Shown here in pieces: positions 35,553 to 48,700 of a stretch of 64,000 bases of DNA. Source of the stretch: Anaeramoeba flamelloides (lineage: Eukaryota; Metamonada; Anaeramoebidae). Each line of letters starts with the position of its first letter. The first letter of the stretch is position 1. Under the pieces are notes generated by a model, which did no database searches, was not told where the DNA came from, and was given only the letters and a program-made list of their open reading frames with translations. Where the stretch lies: contig JANTQA010000063.1 in NCBI GenBank assembly GCA_027625915.1, forward strand, positions 7,583,501 to 7,647,500, read 5' to 3'. The translations under genes were made by a program, and so were the position numbers.

Positions 35553-36270
35553 TTAATAAAATTTCCATTTAACTTTTTCTTGAAAAAATTTTTTGTAAAA
35601 ATCATTGAATTCAAACTTGAAATTATGTATATTTTTAGATACACTATCTTGTTTTAACTCATTTACTAAAACAAATTCTAAATTATGGGGAATTTTCTTT
35701 TCACAAAAGGCACTAATTTGTTCTTCAAATGTTTTTTTTAGTTTTAAATGGTAAAATTAAAAAAAAGTAAAACTAATAAGATAAACTCTCGAAAAAACCT
35801 TTCTAATTTAATATATTAACTTATTCTTTGATTTCAAGCTTTTCTCAACCCCAATTTTTTTTAAAAAAAAATAAAAAAATGCACACTAATTCCAAAAAAT
35901 ATTTTCGATATTCAAAAGTTGAGAGTGTTTTTATTCTAAAAAACATTATCACAATGTTTAATTAAATTAAGTTATGTTCTAAATTTCGAAAAATATTAAT
36001 CAAAAAAAAATAGTGCTTAATTTTATTAAGGAAATATATTTGAGCAAGTAAATTTTTTTTTTAATTTAAATGAATAGATTTTTGTTGAAATATTTTATAC
36101 AAAAACTAATTTCGAATTAAAAAAAAATTAAAATGATCAATTTTAAAATTTTTAAATTTTTTTTCTAATTCTTGATAATTTAAAAACAATTCCTGAGTGG
36201 TTATTTTTTTTTGTGATTCCCTTAAAAGTACAAAGTGTATTCTTGGTTTAAGATTGTTTTTCTTTTTTTT
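35553..36270 (-). pseudogene. Unresolved coding-like exons, gene or relic
   Basis: Three minus-strand stretches have clear protein-like composition. 35759-35553 reads TFEEQISAFCEKKIPHNLEF, VLVNELKQDS and KKFFQEKVKWKFY before a TAA. 35940-35886 reads IKTLSTFEYRKYFLEL between TTTAG and GTGTGC. About 36270-36068 reads KPRIHFVLLRESQKKITTQE, LFLNYQELEKKF and ends FLIRN before a TAG. The first resembles part of an RGS-like helical bundle (FCEKK..NLEFVL), and it lies beside an RGS gene, so a decayed relative is possible. Splice phases did not match in my attempts, which favours a relic or missing exons. Confidence 0.3.
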
Positions 36271-36619
36271 TTATTCTTTTTCTTATAAAAAAAATTATTA
36301 TATAAAATTTGAGTAAAAAAAACTACATTTCACTCAAAGTATCCCAGCAAATAATGAAAAACTCATTTTTTTTTTGAATAAATCAATATAAGGGTAATTA
36401 GAAATAGGAGAAATAAGGAACTTTATATTAATGTTTATATCCATTAAAAAAATAATCAAATAAATTCTAAAGAGAATAATGTAAAGAAATTTTTAAGGTC
36501 CTTTCATTACAACTTCTCGTTAAAAATTTCTCTATTTCTTTAAGAATAAATAAAATATTTAACAAAAATTTTTTGTATTTTTGTGAGTTATTTACTTTTT
36601 TCAAATTCACTTCTTTAAC

Positions 36620-37642
36620 GTTCCTTTTTGAGTAGTTTGAGTTTTTGCTTTTTTTTTTTTTAGTGTTTGGAGGAGATTAAAGGAATATAAAATCCTTATT
36701 AAAATTGATAAACTTGATCATGTTTATAGTGTTATGAGGAGTAAAAAGGAATGAAAAATCACTAAATGGTTTAATAAACTTGTTCATAATTAGGTCTTAA
36801 ATAAATTAAAAAAGTATTGAATACATCTTATAGAAAACTTGAATTAAATAAAGCACAGAAAAAAGAACAAAATCCAATTATGAGCAATTTGAGCAAAGGA
36901 TGAGTGATTTGAAATCAACTAAATTAAAATGAATGGAAATACCCTTTTTGTAGAAACTACCAAGATTGTGCTTTACTTGGGTATAGACATTCGAGAAATA
37001 TCTTGCCTTGGGGATTTTTGAACATAAGATTTAGAGAAGTGGGAAATAAAAAACAGCAAAACAAAACTATAATTAATTTTTTAAGATTTAGAAAATAAAT
37101 AAATAAAAATTGATTTTATCTTTTCCAAAATTAACAAAATAATTTAATCAAATTTTATTTTTTGATTTTGAGGAAGAAGTTTGAAATACACTCAAGATGT
37201 GCTTTCCATCAAGCCTGTTAAAAAGAATTCTAGTAAATTCATAGAATATACTATTTTAATAATGAGTTCTAATTATTCGACCAGATTTAGATCATATAAA
37301 ATAAGTTACAATATTAAGTTATGAATTGAAAAATCATAGATAAGGTCAATCTATTTAGTTGACGTTTTTAAGAATATAAATTTGTTTTTGATCTTTTCGA
37401 TTTTAATAGGCTTTTTTTTTTTCAAGTTCTACAAATCTTATTTTCAAAAATCCCCAATGCAAGATATTTACTCAAATTTCTATATCCAAGCATTATAATG
37501 ATTTTTCATTCCTTTTTACTTCTAAAAACACTATAAACATGATCAAGTTTATCAATTTTAATAAGGATTTTTTGCTCCTTTAATCTCCTCCAAATACCAA
37601 AAAAAAAAAAAAAGCAAAAACTCAAACTACTCAAAAAGGAAC
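36620..37642. mobile_element. Fold-back element with ~250 bp inverted arms
   Basis: The left arm from GTTCCTTTTTGAGTAGTTTG at about 36620 and the right arm ending at about 37642 are inverted complements through AGTTTTTGC, TTTGGAGGAGATTAAAGGA, CCTTATTAAAATTGATAAAC, TTGATCATGTTTATAGTG and AAAAAGGAATGAAAAATCA. The left arm has about 210 bp extra before the match continues at TTGGGTATAGACATT and ATATCTTGC. There is no open frame. It is a non-autonomous fold-back element or an inverted duplication. Confidence 0.65.
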
Positions 37643-37777
37643 ATAAAAAAGGAGAATGTTAAAAAAAAAACTACATTAATTAAAAATTAATTAAAAATAA
37701 TGAAGACAAAAAAAAATATCAAAATGTTAAAATTTTAAAGATTTTTTATTAATATACAAACATAATAAAAACAAATA

Positions 37778-37820
<43 letters not shown>

Positions 37821-37917
37821 GTTATATAAATTTATAATATTAAAAATTAAAAGAAAGAAATAAAAATAGAAAGAATGAAAAAGAAAAAAAAGGGAAAAAA
37901 GAAAAAGACATATTTTT
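37643..37917. other. 3' flank of the BEACH gene with TA microsatellite
   Basis: A/T-rich DNA with about 15 TA units at 37786-37815. No gene. Confidence 0.5.
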
Positions 37918-39788
37918 TTAGAATCCAAAGCAAGTAGCAATAATTATTTTCCCATTTTTCAAGGCAAACAATAGAAAGTTTTCATTAGCTGATAATATCA
38001 TTGAATAAACTTTTTCTTTTAAAGGGATATTAAAAAAATTTTTAAAAGTGAATAAATTTCTAATTTCAATTTGGCCATTTTGTCGAGCAAGAAAAATATT
38101 GTTTTGATTTTTTGATACTAACCAACAAGTTATTTTATTTTTAGGGGAATAGGAATTCAACAAGGCGCCATTTATTGAAAAAATTTGAATTAAATTTTTA
38201 TTTTTGGAATAGGATAATATTAAATGATGCCTCGACAAAATTTTGATCAAGGAAATTTGACAATCTGCATTGATAGTTCGAATATATTTGCCTTGTAGCA
38301 GCGAATGTATTATTATTGTTTTATCCTGTGAGCCGGTAACGATCAAATCTAAAGAATAATTGATATCAACGCAAGTTATATCGTCATCGTGCCCATATAA
38401 AATATGAAAATATGGCTGGTTTATCAAGTTGCCCCGATTAACTTTCCAAACTATTGCCGTGGTATCCTTCGAGCCTGTGACCAAATATTGGTCTGATTCA
38501 TCTAATGCAAGGCAGGTAATAATGTCTTTATGGCAAATTACATTTTGGAGCAATGTGGAATTTGAAGTTCGAATGACATTGAACGAATTTGAAACAAACC
38601 CACATGCAAATAAAATCATCGAATCTTTCGTTGTTGTAAAGCAATTAGAATGGTATCTAATACTGTTATCAAAACTTGGCCCTATTCTGATTTTTTCATT
38701 AGTAAATGGATCTTTCTTTAAGTGGAAGGAAATTTTTGATTGTTGATTTTTATGATTGATTTTTTTGGACTGTTGTTGTGAAATATTTAATGGGTGCGAA
38801 AATAAATTTCGATCTTTATCTATTGTAATTACAGAATCCGTAATACCAATTAAATTTAATAAAATTGATGGTTCAGAAAGAGTTATATATATAAAAGTTC
38901 TTTTTGTTAGAATTGCTTTCAATAACTGAAATGATTTGAATTTTATTTTATTTTTTTCAAATAAATAAATTAATGAAACATGTTTTTTTTTGTTAATTCT
39001 TTTAGGATGTGCCTTTGTAAATAATTGATTCGGCAATACTCCAATATTTTTTTTAAATTGAAGGGTTTCCTCATCGTTATTTCTCTCATTATTATTATAA
39101 TCATCATTATCATTATCATTGTCATTATTATTGGAGTTGTCGTTATATTTTTCATTTTCATGCTCATTTTGATTATTATTCTCATTCTCATTCTCATTCT
39201 CATTCTCGTTCTCGTTCTCATTCTTGTTCTCGTTCTCGTTCTCGCTCTCGCTCACGTTAGCTTTTGCATTGCCATTATCATTACTATTGTGATTATCCGA
39301 ATTTTTATTAGAATTATTTTTATCATTATTAAGATTTGATTTATTTTTGTTTTTTTTTTTTTTTTTTGTTTTTGCTTTCTTTTTTCTTTTTTGCTTTTTT
39401 TCTTTTTCATTTGGTATTGATTCAAATATTTCTTCGAGAGTTTTTAGGTAATTATTCTTTCGTTTCACACCAAAAACTAAATCAATCCACTCATTTAAAT
39501 GTTCACTTACATAATCACTTTCTAAAGCTTTTCTATGCATTCTAATGAATTTATATGGATCATTATTTGCCCATGGCGGTAATTCAACACCTTCAATTTT
39601 TTTTCTATCTTGTTCCTGTTCATTAGAGGACTGCTTTGTACCCAAATCTAAATTATTTATATTTAAGAACATTTCTGATAAATAATAAAATTCTGGGGTT
39701 AATTCACAGAATTTTTGATTTTGTAAATTATTTTCCCATGTTTCTTGAATTGAAGAAAAAATATTCTTATTATTTTCAATTTTTGCAT
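37918..39788 (-). CDS. BEACH gene exon 6: end of BEACH domain and WD repeats
   Basis: Follows a TAG acceptor at 39789-39790. It opens with AKIENNKNIFSSIQETWENN, FCELTPEFYYLSEMFLNI and NNLDLGTKQ, then VELPPWANNDPYKFIRMHRK and ALESDYVSEHLNEWIDLVFG, all diagnostic of the second half of a BEACH domain. LPNQLFTKAHPKR is the usual post-BEACH segment. Between them lie Lys-rich and Asn/Glu repeats (tandem GARAAY codons at about 39170-39260). The last 380 residues hold WD-type repeats, for example DQYLVTGSKDTTAIVW and LDLIVTGSQDKTIIIHS. The stop is TAG directly after CFGF. An internal ATG at 39672 is not the start, because it lies inside the BEACH domain. Confidence 0.9.
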
Positions 39789-42700
39789 CTATTTTTAATT
39801 TAGAAAAGATAAAATAAGAATTTGTACAAGTAAATATTATTCAATAAGGTTTAGTCTAATTTTAATAAAATAAAAATAAAAACACAACAACATTAAAATT
39901 AATTCCTTAAAATTTCTTAAACTTAGTAATGAAAAAAAAAAAAAAAAATGGAATTTTTGTACTTTCATTATAGTGTTTTGTTTATTACTATTATTGTTTC
40001 GTTATAATAAAAGTATGAAATTCATCATATCTTATCAATAATAACTCATGTTAAAATAATGTTGAAAAAGACAAAGTAATCTTGTTGAAAATTTCTTTTT
40101 ATTTTTGTTTTTCATTGAAGGTAGAGTGCTAAAAGTTCCCCTGTTTACCGTTAGTTTTTTTTTTTTAATTTTTGAAATAAACCGAAAATTTATTTAATTT
40201 TCTGTTTATTTCAAAAAGTTATTTAATTTTCTGTTTATTTCAAAAATGAAAAAAAACGCCGTTAGGTTTTCCAAATAAAATAGAAAACCTCAAAAAACCT
40301 AGAACACTTTACAAATAAAACAGAAAACCTCAAAAAAAGCAAGGCACTTGACGAAACTCTACGGCACTTCAAGATACTTTTCGTTATGTTTTCCACGATT
40401 TAAAAGAATAGAGTAAAATCTTTGATTGTATTCAATTCTTTTGAATTGAAAAAAAAAAAAAAAAAAAAAAACTATGCACTCTACTGTACTTGACTGCACT
40501 CTAAGACACTTCCAGAGAACTTCCAGAATCCCCTAATTTGAATTAGAGTTATTGATGAGAAGAAAGAGAGGGATTAATTCTTCCAAGAGTCAAATCTTCT
40601 CCATAAATTGAGAGGGATTTTGTTCTAATTTGAGTTCGATTTTTATAATAGTCAAAAAAAAATTCAAATCAGTACCAGGCGATTTATTGAAAGAATTAGT
40701 GGTTCTATGAAACATAAAACAGGTATTTTTAATTAAAATCACACCTTGGTTTTCTTTGTAACTTTTTGAGAAAATTATAAACAATCAAAAATAATGTGGT
40801 TATGAAAAATAGAACCTCGACTTTTTGATTGCAAGACGTACACTTTACCACTGTTTATATTATCAGTTCTCAAAATTTCTTTTTGTTATTGATTGTTTAT
40901 AAAAGATATCAAAATGTGTTATAATTATTTATTTGCAAATAAACTAAATTTCATAATGTATTAACAACTTTCTTATGTATAATTATATCCATTTATATTT
41001 TTTTGTGATTGATAAAAGTAATTTTTTGATTTTTTTCCATTTTTTTTCTGGATGAATTTCTTTTCAATTTTTTGCCTTTACTTTTTAAAATTAAAAAAAA
41101 TTGGGTGTGTCTTTCCCTTGAATAATCGTGAAATCTATGAAATTACGCTTAAATCACCTTTGAACTAATTTTAGTAAAAGGATATTTAGAGTGTAATTTA
41201 CATCTCTTCCATCAATAATAAAACAGACAAAATTTAATGATCTAAATTATTTTTTAATTATAGTTATTATGAGGAATCAACTATTGATAATTATCAATTT
41301 ATTATTAATCATTCAAATTATATTATTGAAACTAAATATATTTATTAAATTTTGAGAAAAAAATTAAAATATAATTTTAAAATTCGTCTTGAAAATTAAA
41401 CAAAAAATGTAAAATAAATTGCAATGATTTAAATATAAAGTGAAAGGACGTAAAAAATGATGGAATTCAAATCAAATAAATAATAAAAAAAAAAACTTAC
41501 TCTTGTCTTTCATAAATAAAGAAGTAAAGGGCTCCAGTCTAATTAAATAATATAAAATCAAGTTACTATTAAAATACTTTAAATGGTTTTCGTTGTTCTC
41601 TTCATTGAGATTTTTATTGATTCCGTTTAAAGGTTTTGATAAATCTCTATAAACGTTTGGGTCTTTTAAATCTAACTTTTTGCTTGTATAATCCTTTAAA
41701 ACCCAAGGGAAAATAGGATATTGATTTAAATCATTGTAAGTTCTGCCCGCCAGAGTGTTTAATTTCATTAAATATTCAAAATTTGAAATACTATTCTTTT
41801 TCCAAAGTTTTAACGAATTTTGTAATTGGCTAATTATTTTGAATTGTTTCTTTTCATTTTTATTTAAAATTTTACATTTGATATCAATAATTTTTTGATA
41901 AATAGAATTTCTTTCACGATTTAATTTAAAATTAAAAAAAAAGTTTTTATAACTATTTAAAAATATTTCAAAAGCACAATCTAAAGATTTATATTTTCTT
42001 AAATAAATTTGGTTAATATTCTTTATTTCCCACGAATAAAATTTTTTATTATTATTCATATTTTGATTTTTGTTGATGGTAGGATTGCTATTGATTTCTT
42101 CAAATTGTAATTCATTTTTATTTATAATTAATTTCCCTTTGATTTTTTTATTAATCTTTATTAATTTACAATTCATTGTAAAGTAAAAAATATTCTTTTT
42201 TTTTTTATTTCGTTTTTTTATATTTGATGAAGTCAAGCGTAACCCTAACGATTCATTAAAAAATAAACTATCAAACCTTTCATTTGGCATTTCAACCATA
42301 ACAAAATCATCTAAATTAATATTTTTATTATCGTTTCCCTTTTCTTTTCCCTTTTCACGTTCATTCGCATTTTCCTTTTTATTTTCATTATCGTTATCTA
42401 AAATTATAATATTTTTATGTTCCTCGGTAGGGTTGTTTTTCGATATTGCAGGTTTTATTTTAATTTTCTTGGATTTATTTTCATTTTCATTTCCATTTCC
42501 ATTTCCATTTTCATTTCCATTTCCATTGTTTTTATTTCTATTTTTAATGTATTTTATATTATTTCCATTATTGATATTTTTCTTTTTAATACAAATTAAT
42601 TTAAATCTTTTTCTTTGTGAATCTTCAATTTTCATTATTTTGAGGGGTAATTTTTCATTATTTTCAGAACTCCAAGCAGCTCGTACATTGGATAAATTTT

Positions 42701-45700
42701 CCCAAATTATTTTCCACGTTTGATAAGAAATTTGAAATTTGATTTCAATTTTTTTATTAAAATTCAAGAAATGTTTTTTAAATTCTGATATTGTTATTTC
42801 AAACTTGATTTTTTTTGAAATTTGTATTATATTGGAATAATTTGAATAACTTCTTTGCAGAGAAGAAAATTGATTATCCATTTGGCTATCATTATATTCA
42901 TTATTATTATTTTGATTATTATTATTTAAATTATTATTATAAATACTCGAAGAAGAATTTTTTTTTTCATTTTGAAAGTTATTTATTTTATGTTCTTGGA
43001 TGAGTTCTGAAAAATCTAACAAATAATTTTGAAAGTTCTGTTTTCTTAGTTCAAAGTTTTGTTCCCAAAACATTTTTAATTTTTTATAAAAAATTTTCCA
43101 ATTTAATTTTTTATATAAAATATTTTCAAAAATTTTAGGGTAATTTTCTTGAAAATCTTTTAATTTTTTGGGAAATAATTGATCATTTTTCGAATTTGTA
43201 TTTTTAATCTTAAAATAATGTGAAAAAATTTGGTAATGCTGTGAAAATAATAAATTAATTTCCATTTTTATTGATTTTAATATACCAATATATAATTTTT
43301 TTTCAGTTATTGAATTCGATAGCATCATTTCATTGGTACCTCTTTGTCTATTTTTTTCTAATAAATTGATTTTTAGGCAGGTCATATTATAAGCAGCGGT
43401 TATGTTTTTATAACATCTAGTCAATTTAAATAAGCATGAAAAAATCAATCTATATTGTTCCTTTGATAATGATTTTGTTTTATTTAAAAACGTTAAAGAA
43501 TCGTTTAAATAATCCAATAATTTATTAAAATATTTTATTGAGGTATGCTTTTCAATCAATCTTTGGAAAATTAAATTGATTATACTATTCAATTGATCTT
43601 GGTTTTTGATCATACAATAAATATTTTTCTTTTTGATTAAAAATAATCTTTTATTTAATAATTTTAAAAATAATTCAACTATTTTGATATCCTCCCATTT
43701 TTCATTATTTTCATTTCTTCTAATTAAAAATAAATGATTGTTTTCCTTTTCTAAATTGTTGAATTGATAAAAAATATATTGTTCAAAATTTATTGAAAAT
43801 TTTAATAAATTATCAATGATTTGTTTGAAATAATTAATCTTTGATATTTGAATATCATTATCATTATTATTATTTTTCTTATTATTATTGTTATTATTGT
43901 TATTGTTATTGTTATTATTGTTATTGTTATTATTATTAATAATAATTTGATTACCATTGGAATTAGAAACATTTATATTCTTTAACTTGATATTTTTTTC
44001 AAAAAATTTCTCGCTATATCTAATTAAATTTTTTTTACTTATTTTATGTATAAGATTATTTATAATTGTAAAAGTAATTGTTTGATAGATATTCGAATAT
44101 CTTAAATGAAATTTTAATGAAGTCAAAACACGATTAAATAGATTAATGCCATCATTTTGAAAAAATATTTGATCAAACAATACATTTGAAAAAAGATCGA
44201 TCGCTATAGCATTTATTTGTGTGTTGATGTTATTATCCTGTTGTATTTGTTTTTCAATGACTTGGTTAATAATTTTTTTAACATTTAATATTTGTTTCAA
44301 TATCAGTTTTTTCTCGTCTTTATAGTTATAATTCATTTGATTTTTTTTATAATTATTTTTTTTCTCAAATGAATTTGGTTGGATCATATTAATAATTAAT
44401 TTTTCCCATCCATTGATTTTTGTGCATAATATTCGATTTTTAATTGTATTTTCAATTAATAATTCAATTTGTCTAATTAATTGAAGTGAATAAATATTTC
44501 GATATTTGGCAATTAATTTAAAAGTTATTTCTAATATAAAAATTATTTTAAATCTTAAATTAATACTTGTAAAAATAAATTCATCTCCATATTTTTTTGT
44601 ATTGGTCAATAAGCAAAATATGGAAGATAAGGTTTTTTCTGTTAATGGGTATTTTAATAAGCTCTTTTCCAAATCTTCCTTATTTGTTTTGCCCCATTGG
44701 AAAATATTTTCATAAATGATATCTTTATGATTATTGTTGGTCAGATTATTATTTTTATGATAGGTTATTAATAACCGGTCCAAATAAAATAACATTTCAA
44801 ATCCAATCAACCTAAATTTTTCTTTTTCGTTATTTAGCAAATTTACAACTGGCTGTAAAAACCCCAAAAATTTAAAACTTTTAAATATGAAACAATTCTG
44901 TATATTTATATTCTTCTTTATATCAACTTTAATTACTTGTATAATAATTTGGAAAAATTCTTCAATAAATGGCAAGTTGATAAAGTAAAAAGAATATAGA
45001 ATTAAATTTGTTAAATCCTTCTTTCTTTGGTAGGTCATTAATATATTTGAAATATACCTTAATATTTTCTTTCGGATGGAAATTATCTGTTTCTTTGTTG
45101 GTCTTTGATAACATCCTATTTTTTCTTTCTTTGATTTGTTTTCTCTCGTTCCTCTTGAATATTCGTCTGGTTTAATCCAATAATAAAAATGGATTATTCC
45201 CAATAAAGAATATACACTAATATCTTTGTTTTTTAAATTGACAATCAAATCTAGAATTAAATTGAATATTTGACATTGAATTTCAAAAGGGCAATAGATC
45301 CAAATATCAAAGTCAAGTAATAAATCATTAACTAATTGTGATGAAAAAATTGGATTGTTGAATTCGGTAATCATTTGATGGATGATAAATAATACATTGA
45401 CAGTGATGTTTATAGGGTTAATCTGTTTAAATAGATATGATATTACTTTAAAACCTTCACATCTTAACATATCTTCAAAATTTGAACTTTCTTGATCAAA
45501 CATTAATGAAATGATCTCCAAAATTTGTTGACCTATTGATTTTGTTTTTTGTTTCATTAGTATTTATTTTTAGAATAATGAATAATTTTAAACATTTTGA
45601 TTATTTTGTGTAAAAAGAAATTATATTGAATTAAGGAATGGAGATGCAAATGTGCAAAAGGGAAGAGTATATGTGTGTGAGAGAGGGGGGTATCATTTTA

Positions 45701-48700
45701 GTTTTAATTGGAATTTGTTTATATTATTTTTTTTTTTTGGTGTGTGTATTAGAAGAAAACTATTTTTAAAAAATGTTGACTCACTTTGTAATTTTAGGTT
45801 TTATTCTTTTACTTAATTTTTAAAATATCAGGTTTTTATAAATTTAGAATAATTTAAAAGTGAATTATTAATCAGATTTAATAAATAGTCGTTATTGAAT
45901 ACAAAAGAATATTTTTTTTTTTTCAATTTATTATTTCGTGGTTAGTCACAATTTTTGAAATTGAGTTTATTTTCAAATGAAAAATATATTTATTGTATTC
46001 TACCCTCTTTATTTTAAAAGGTTTTTCAGCAGTATAAAAAATGGATTTGGTTTTTTGTGATCGATAAATTAGGATATATGGGTTTTATTTAGAATAATAT
46101 TTTTTTAATGATTTAACAAATATTTTTTTTTCAAGGTTTGTAGTTTAAATTAATAAACATTTTGATTAAAAATTAACTACTTCATTCGATTGTCTAATAT
46201 TTTACTTGTAGATAAGACAATAAAATTTAATGATTTATTTTTTGAAGATTTTTCCTATTTTTTTTTTTCTTTTTCAAATTGTAGAATTTTTTTTTTGAAT
46301 CATTTAATTTTGAAAGTTTCTTCATCAATAATCATCCTCTTCAAATAAATTACTTTTAGTGGTGATATTGTAGATTAATTCACAAAATTTATTTAAGTAA
46401 CTCATTGGTTAATAAATAAGATTATTTGTTTTTTTTAAAAAAAAAGTCCTTTATTAAATTCAGATTTAATAAATATGATTATTTAACATCAAATTATTAA
46501 TTTTTTTTTACTTTGTTTTATTTTTATAATATCTGGAATTTTTGAAAAAATAAATATTGAAATGCATAAAAAAAAAATGAAAAATATAATTTTTAACTTT
46601 ATTAATATATGATCAAAAAATGGAGAATTATTTAGTTGATTGATCAAATCTATTGCAAATAATTTTTACAAGTTTGGTGATTTGTGCATTTTGATGATAA
46701 TTTTTAAAACCTTATAAAGTAACCAAAAAAAAAAAAAAAATGTATCTCAGAAAAAATAACTAAACTCTTTTTCAAACAAAAGGACACACCTCTCAAATCA
46801 TCAATACTATTGAATTTGATTGTTAATAAGATAATTACTTATTGGTGATTTTCATTTTAATTATTCATTTTTTCATTTTTTGTTTTGTTATTTATTATGG
46901 ATATTGAACAGTTGGAAAATGAAAAAACACAATATAAGAAGAAATCAAATTGGAAATAATCTACCAGTATGAAAATGGAAACAGTTTAAGTTTGATTTCA
47001 AATAAACTATATATAGGAATCAAAAAAAGACCATTATTGGATTTATATCTGGAACAAAGAAAAAAGAAAAGAAAGAAAAAAACAATTCCAGAAAAATACC
47101 CAGATGAATTGCTTCTTTATATTGAAAATGAGACTTTAAAAGAACAAAAGTTTGATGTTTGAAGAGTTATCAATAAAATGTAGAGAACTTTTACCCTATT
47201 CACTTTGTTCAACAAGTTTTATTGATTTTATAATTTTTTTTCTTTAAAATTTACAAAAAAAGATTTCTCATTTTAAATAAAAGGGCACATCAATTTTTAA
47301 AATATTTAATTTTAATTTTTATTATTATGTTTTAATGAGTTTTAATGGATCCAGTTGGGTGCTTTTTTTTATGTTTTAAAGAGTTTTTTATATTTTAGAA
47401 TGATACTACAATCAATTTGATTTAATTATGAATAATTCTTGAAATTTTCTATGCCCTTTTATTTGAAAAAGAGTTTATTATTTTTTCATGTTTGTTTTAT
47501 CGTTAATATTCTCAAAAAATTCAAAAGAAAAAAAAATTATTGATGAAATAGAAATTCTTACATAATGAAAGATCAATATTATTTTTTTGAGTTATTTGTG
47601 TTGAATTACTTGAAGGGCAAATTGGAAGATCTAATTGAGTCAACAATGGGAAAAAAACTTGTATTCCGCCAAGGCAATGTATGGAATTTTTGATTTCTCT
47701 TGATTCATGCTTAAACATGCCAATTGCTTTCGCATTTTTGGGGTGGGATGTCATAAGGCTTTGATCCAAGCATATTGAATTGGATATAGCTTTTGAATTA
47801 TAACTTATAAAAATCTTTTTAGTTAAAGTATTAGTTTCTTTTTCTGTATTTGAATCAAATAAATTCATTGAGGAAAGAAATTGGGTTTCTAAAGTAATAG
47901 GGTTATGATTTTTATTTTTATTTTTTTTTTTCTTTCCGGATTTATTAATGTATATATTGTTATGTTTCTTATTCGAATTGTTCTGGGTATTGTGATTATT
48001 TATTTTATGATCTAGTGAGGGGTTTCTAAAATTTGAATAGTAATTTGAACCTTTTTTAAAAATTTTGATAATTTCTTGATTTTTTAAAGGTTGATTAAAA
48101 AAATAAATTGTGCCCATTTTACCATGAAAAAAAAAATTCTGTAGCTGTTTATTTTTTGTTATATTGAAATTGGATCCGATAAAATTTTGATGAAAGAATA
48201 AATTTTCGGGATACAATAATCTATCGGCTACTATTTGCTTGCCATTGATATAAATAAATAGATTTTCATTTTCAGAAGAAATGGTAAAGGTGTGGCTAAT
48301 TGCAAAAAAAAACCAAGTTTTTGGTTTTATTTCATTTTTAAAAAATAGTTGATAATATTTTTGATCTATTCTAATTCTGTAAATGAAGTATTCATGATTA
48401 TTTATATCATTTATATTGCTATTGTTATTGCTATTGTTATTACTGTTGGTATTACTTTTGCTATCTATCCCGTTATCAGAGGAACTGCCACTATTATTAT
48501 TATCTCCAATGTTATTTCCAATTTCATTATTTATTTGTTTTTTCATATGATTTTTGTATTTCTTTTTTATTCTTTTCCCCGAAGAAAATAATAATTCAAT
48601 TCCTGATTTGGGTAATGTTAAAGAAGTAAAAGAAAAAATTGTTGGAAAGTAATCATCAGTAATATTATTTGAGGGTATTTTCTCAAAATAAATCCAAGTG

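Larger units (their letters stand above)
45533..47561 (-). other. Intron 4 of the BEACH gene (2.0 kb)
   Basis: Donor GTAAGA at 47561 and acceptor AATAG at 45533, phase 1 on both sides. It contains the second copy of the repeat from 2230-2420 and, on the plus strand, a small coding-like frame at 46898-47162. Confidence 0.75.

Noticed and set aside
38970-39339. Met/Arg- and Ile-rich frames near 39.0-39.3 kb
   Set aside because: Alternate-frame readings of the Asn/Glu tandem codons in BEACH exon 6.
45533-45557. ATG at 45557 as the start of a separate gene
   Set aside because: The codons before ATAG are intronic, and the protein continues the preceding exon by phase and by family alignment.
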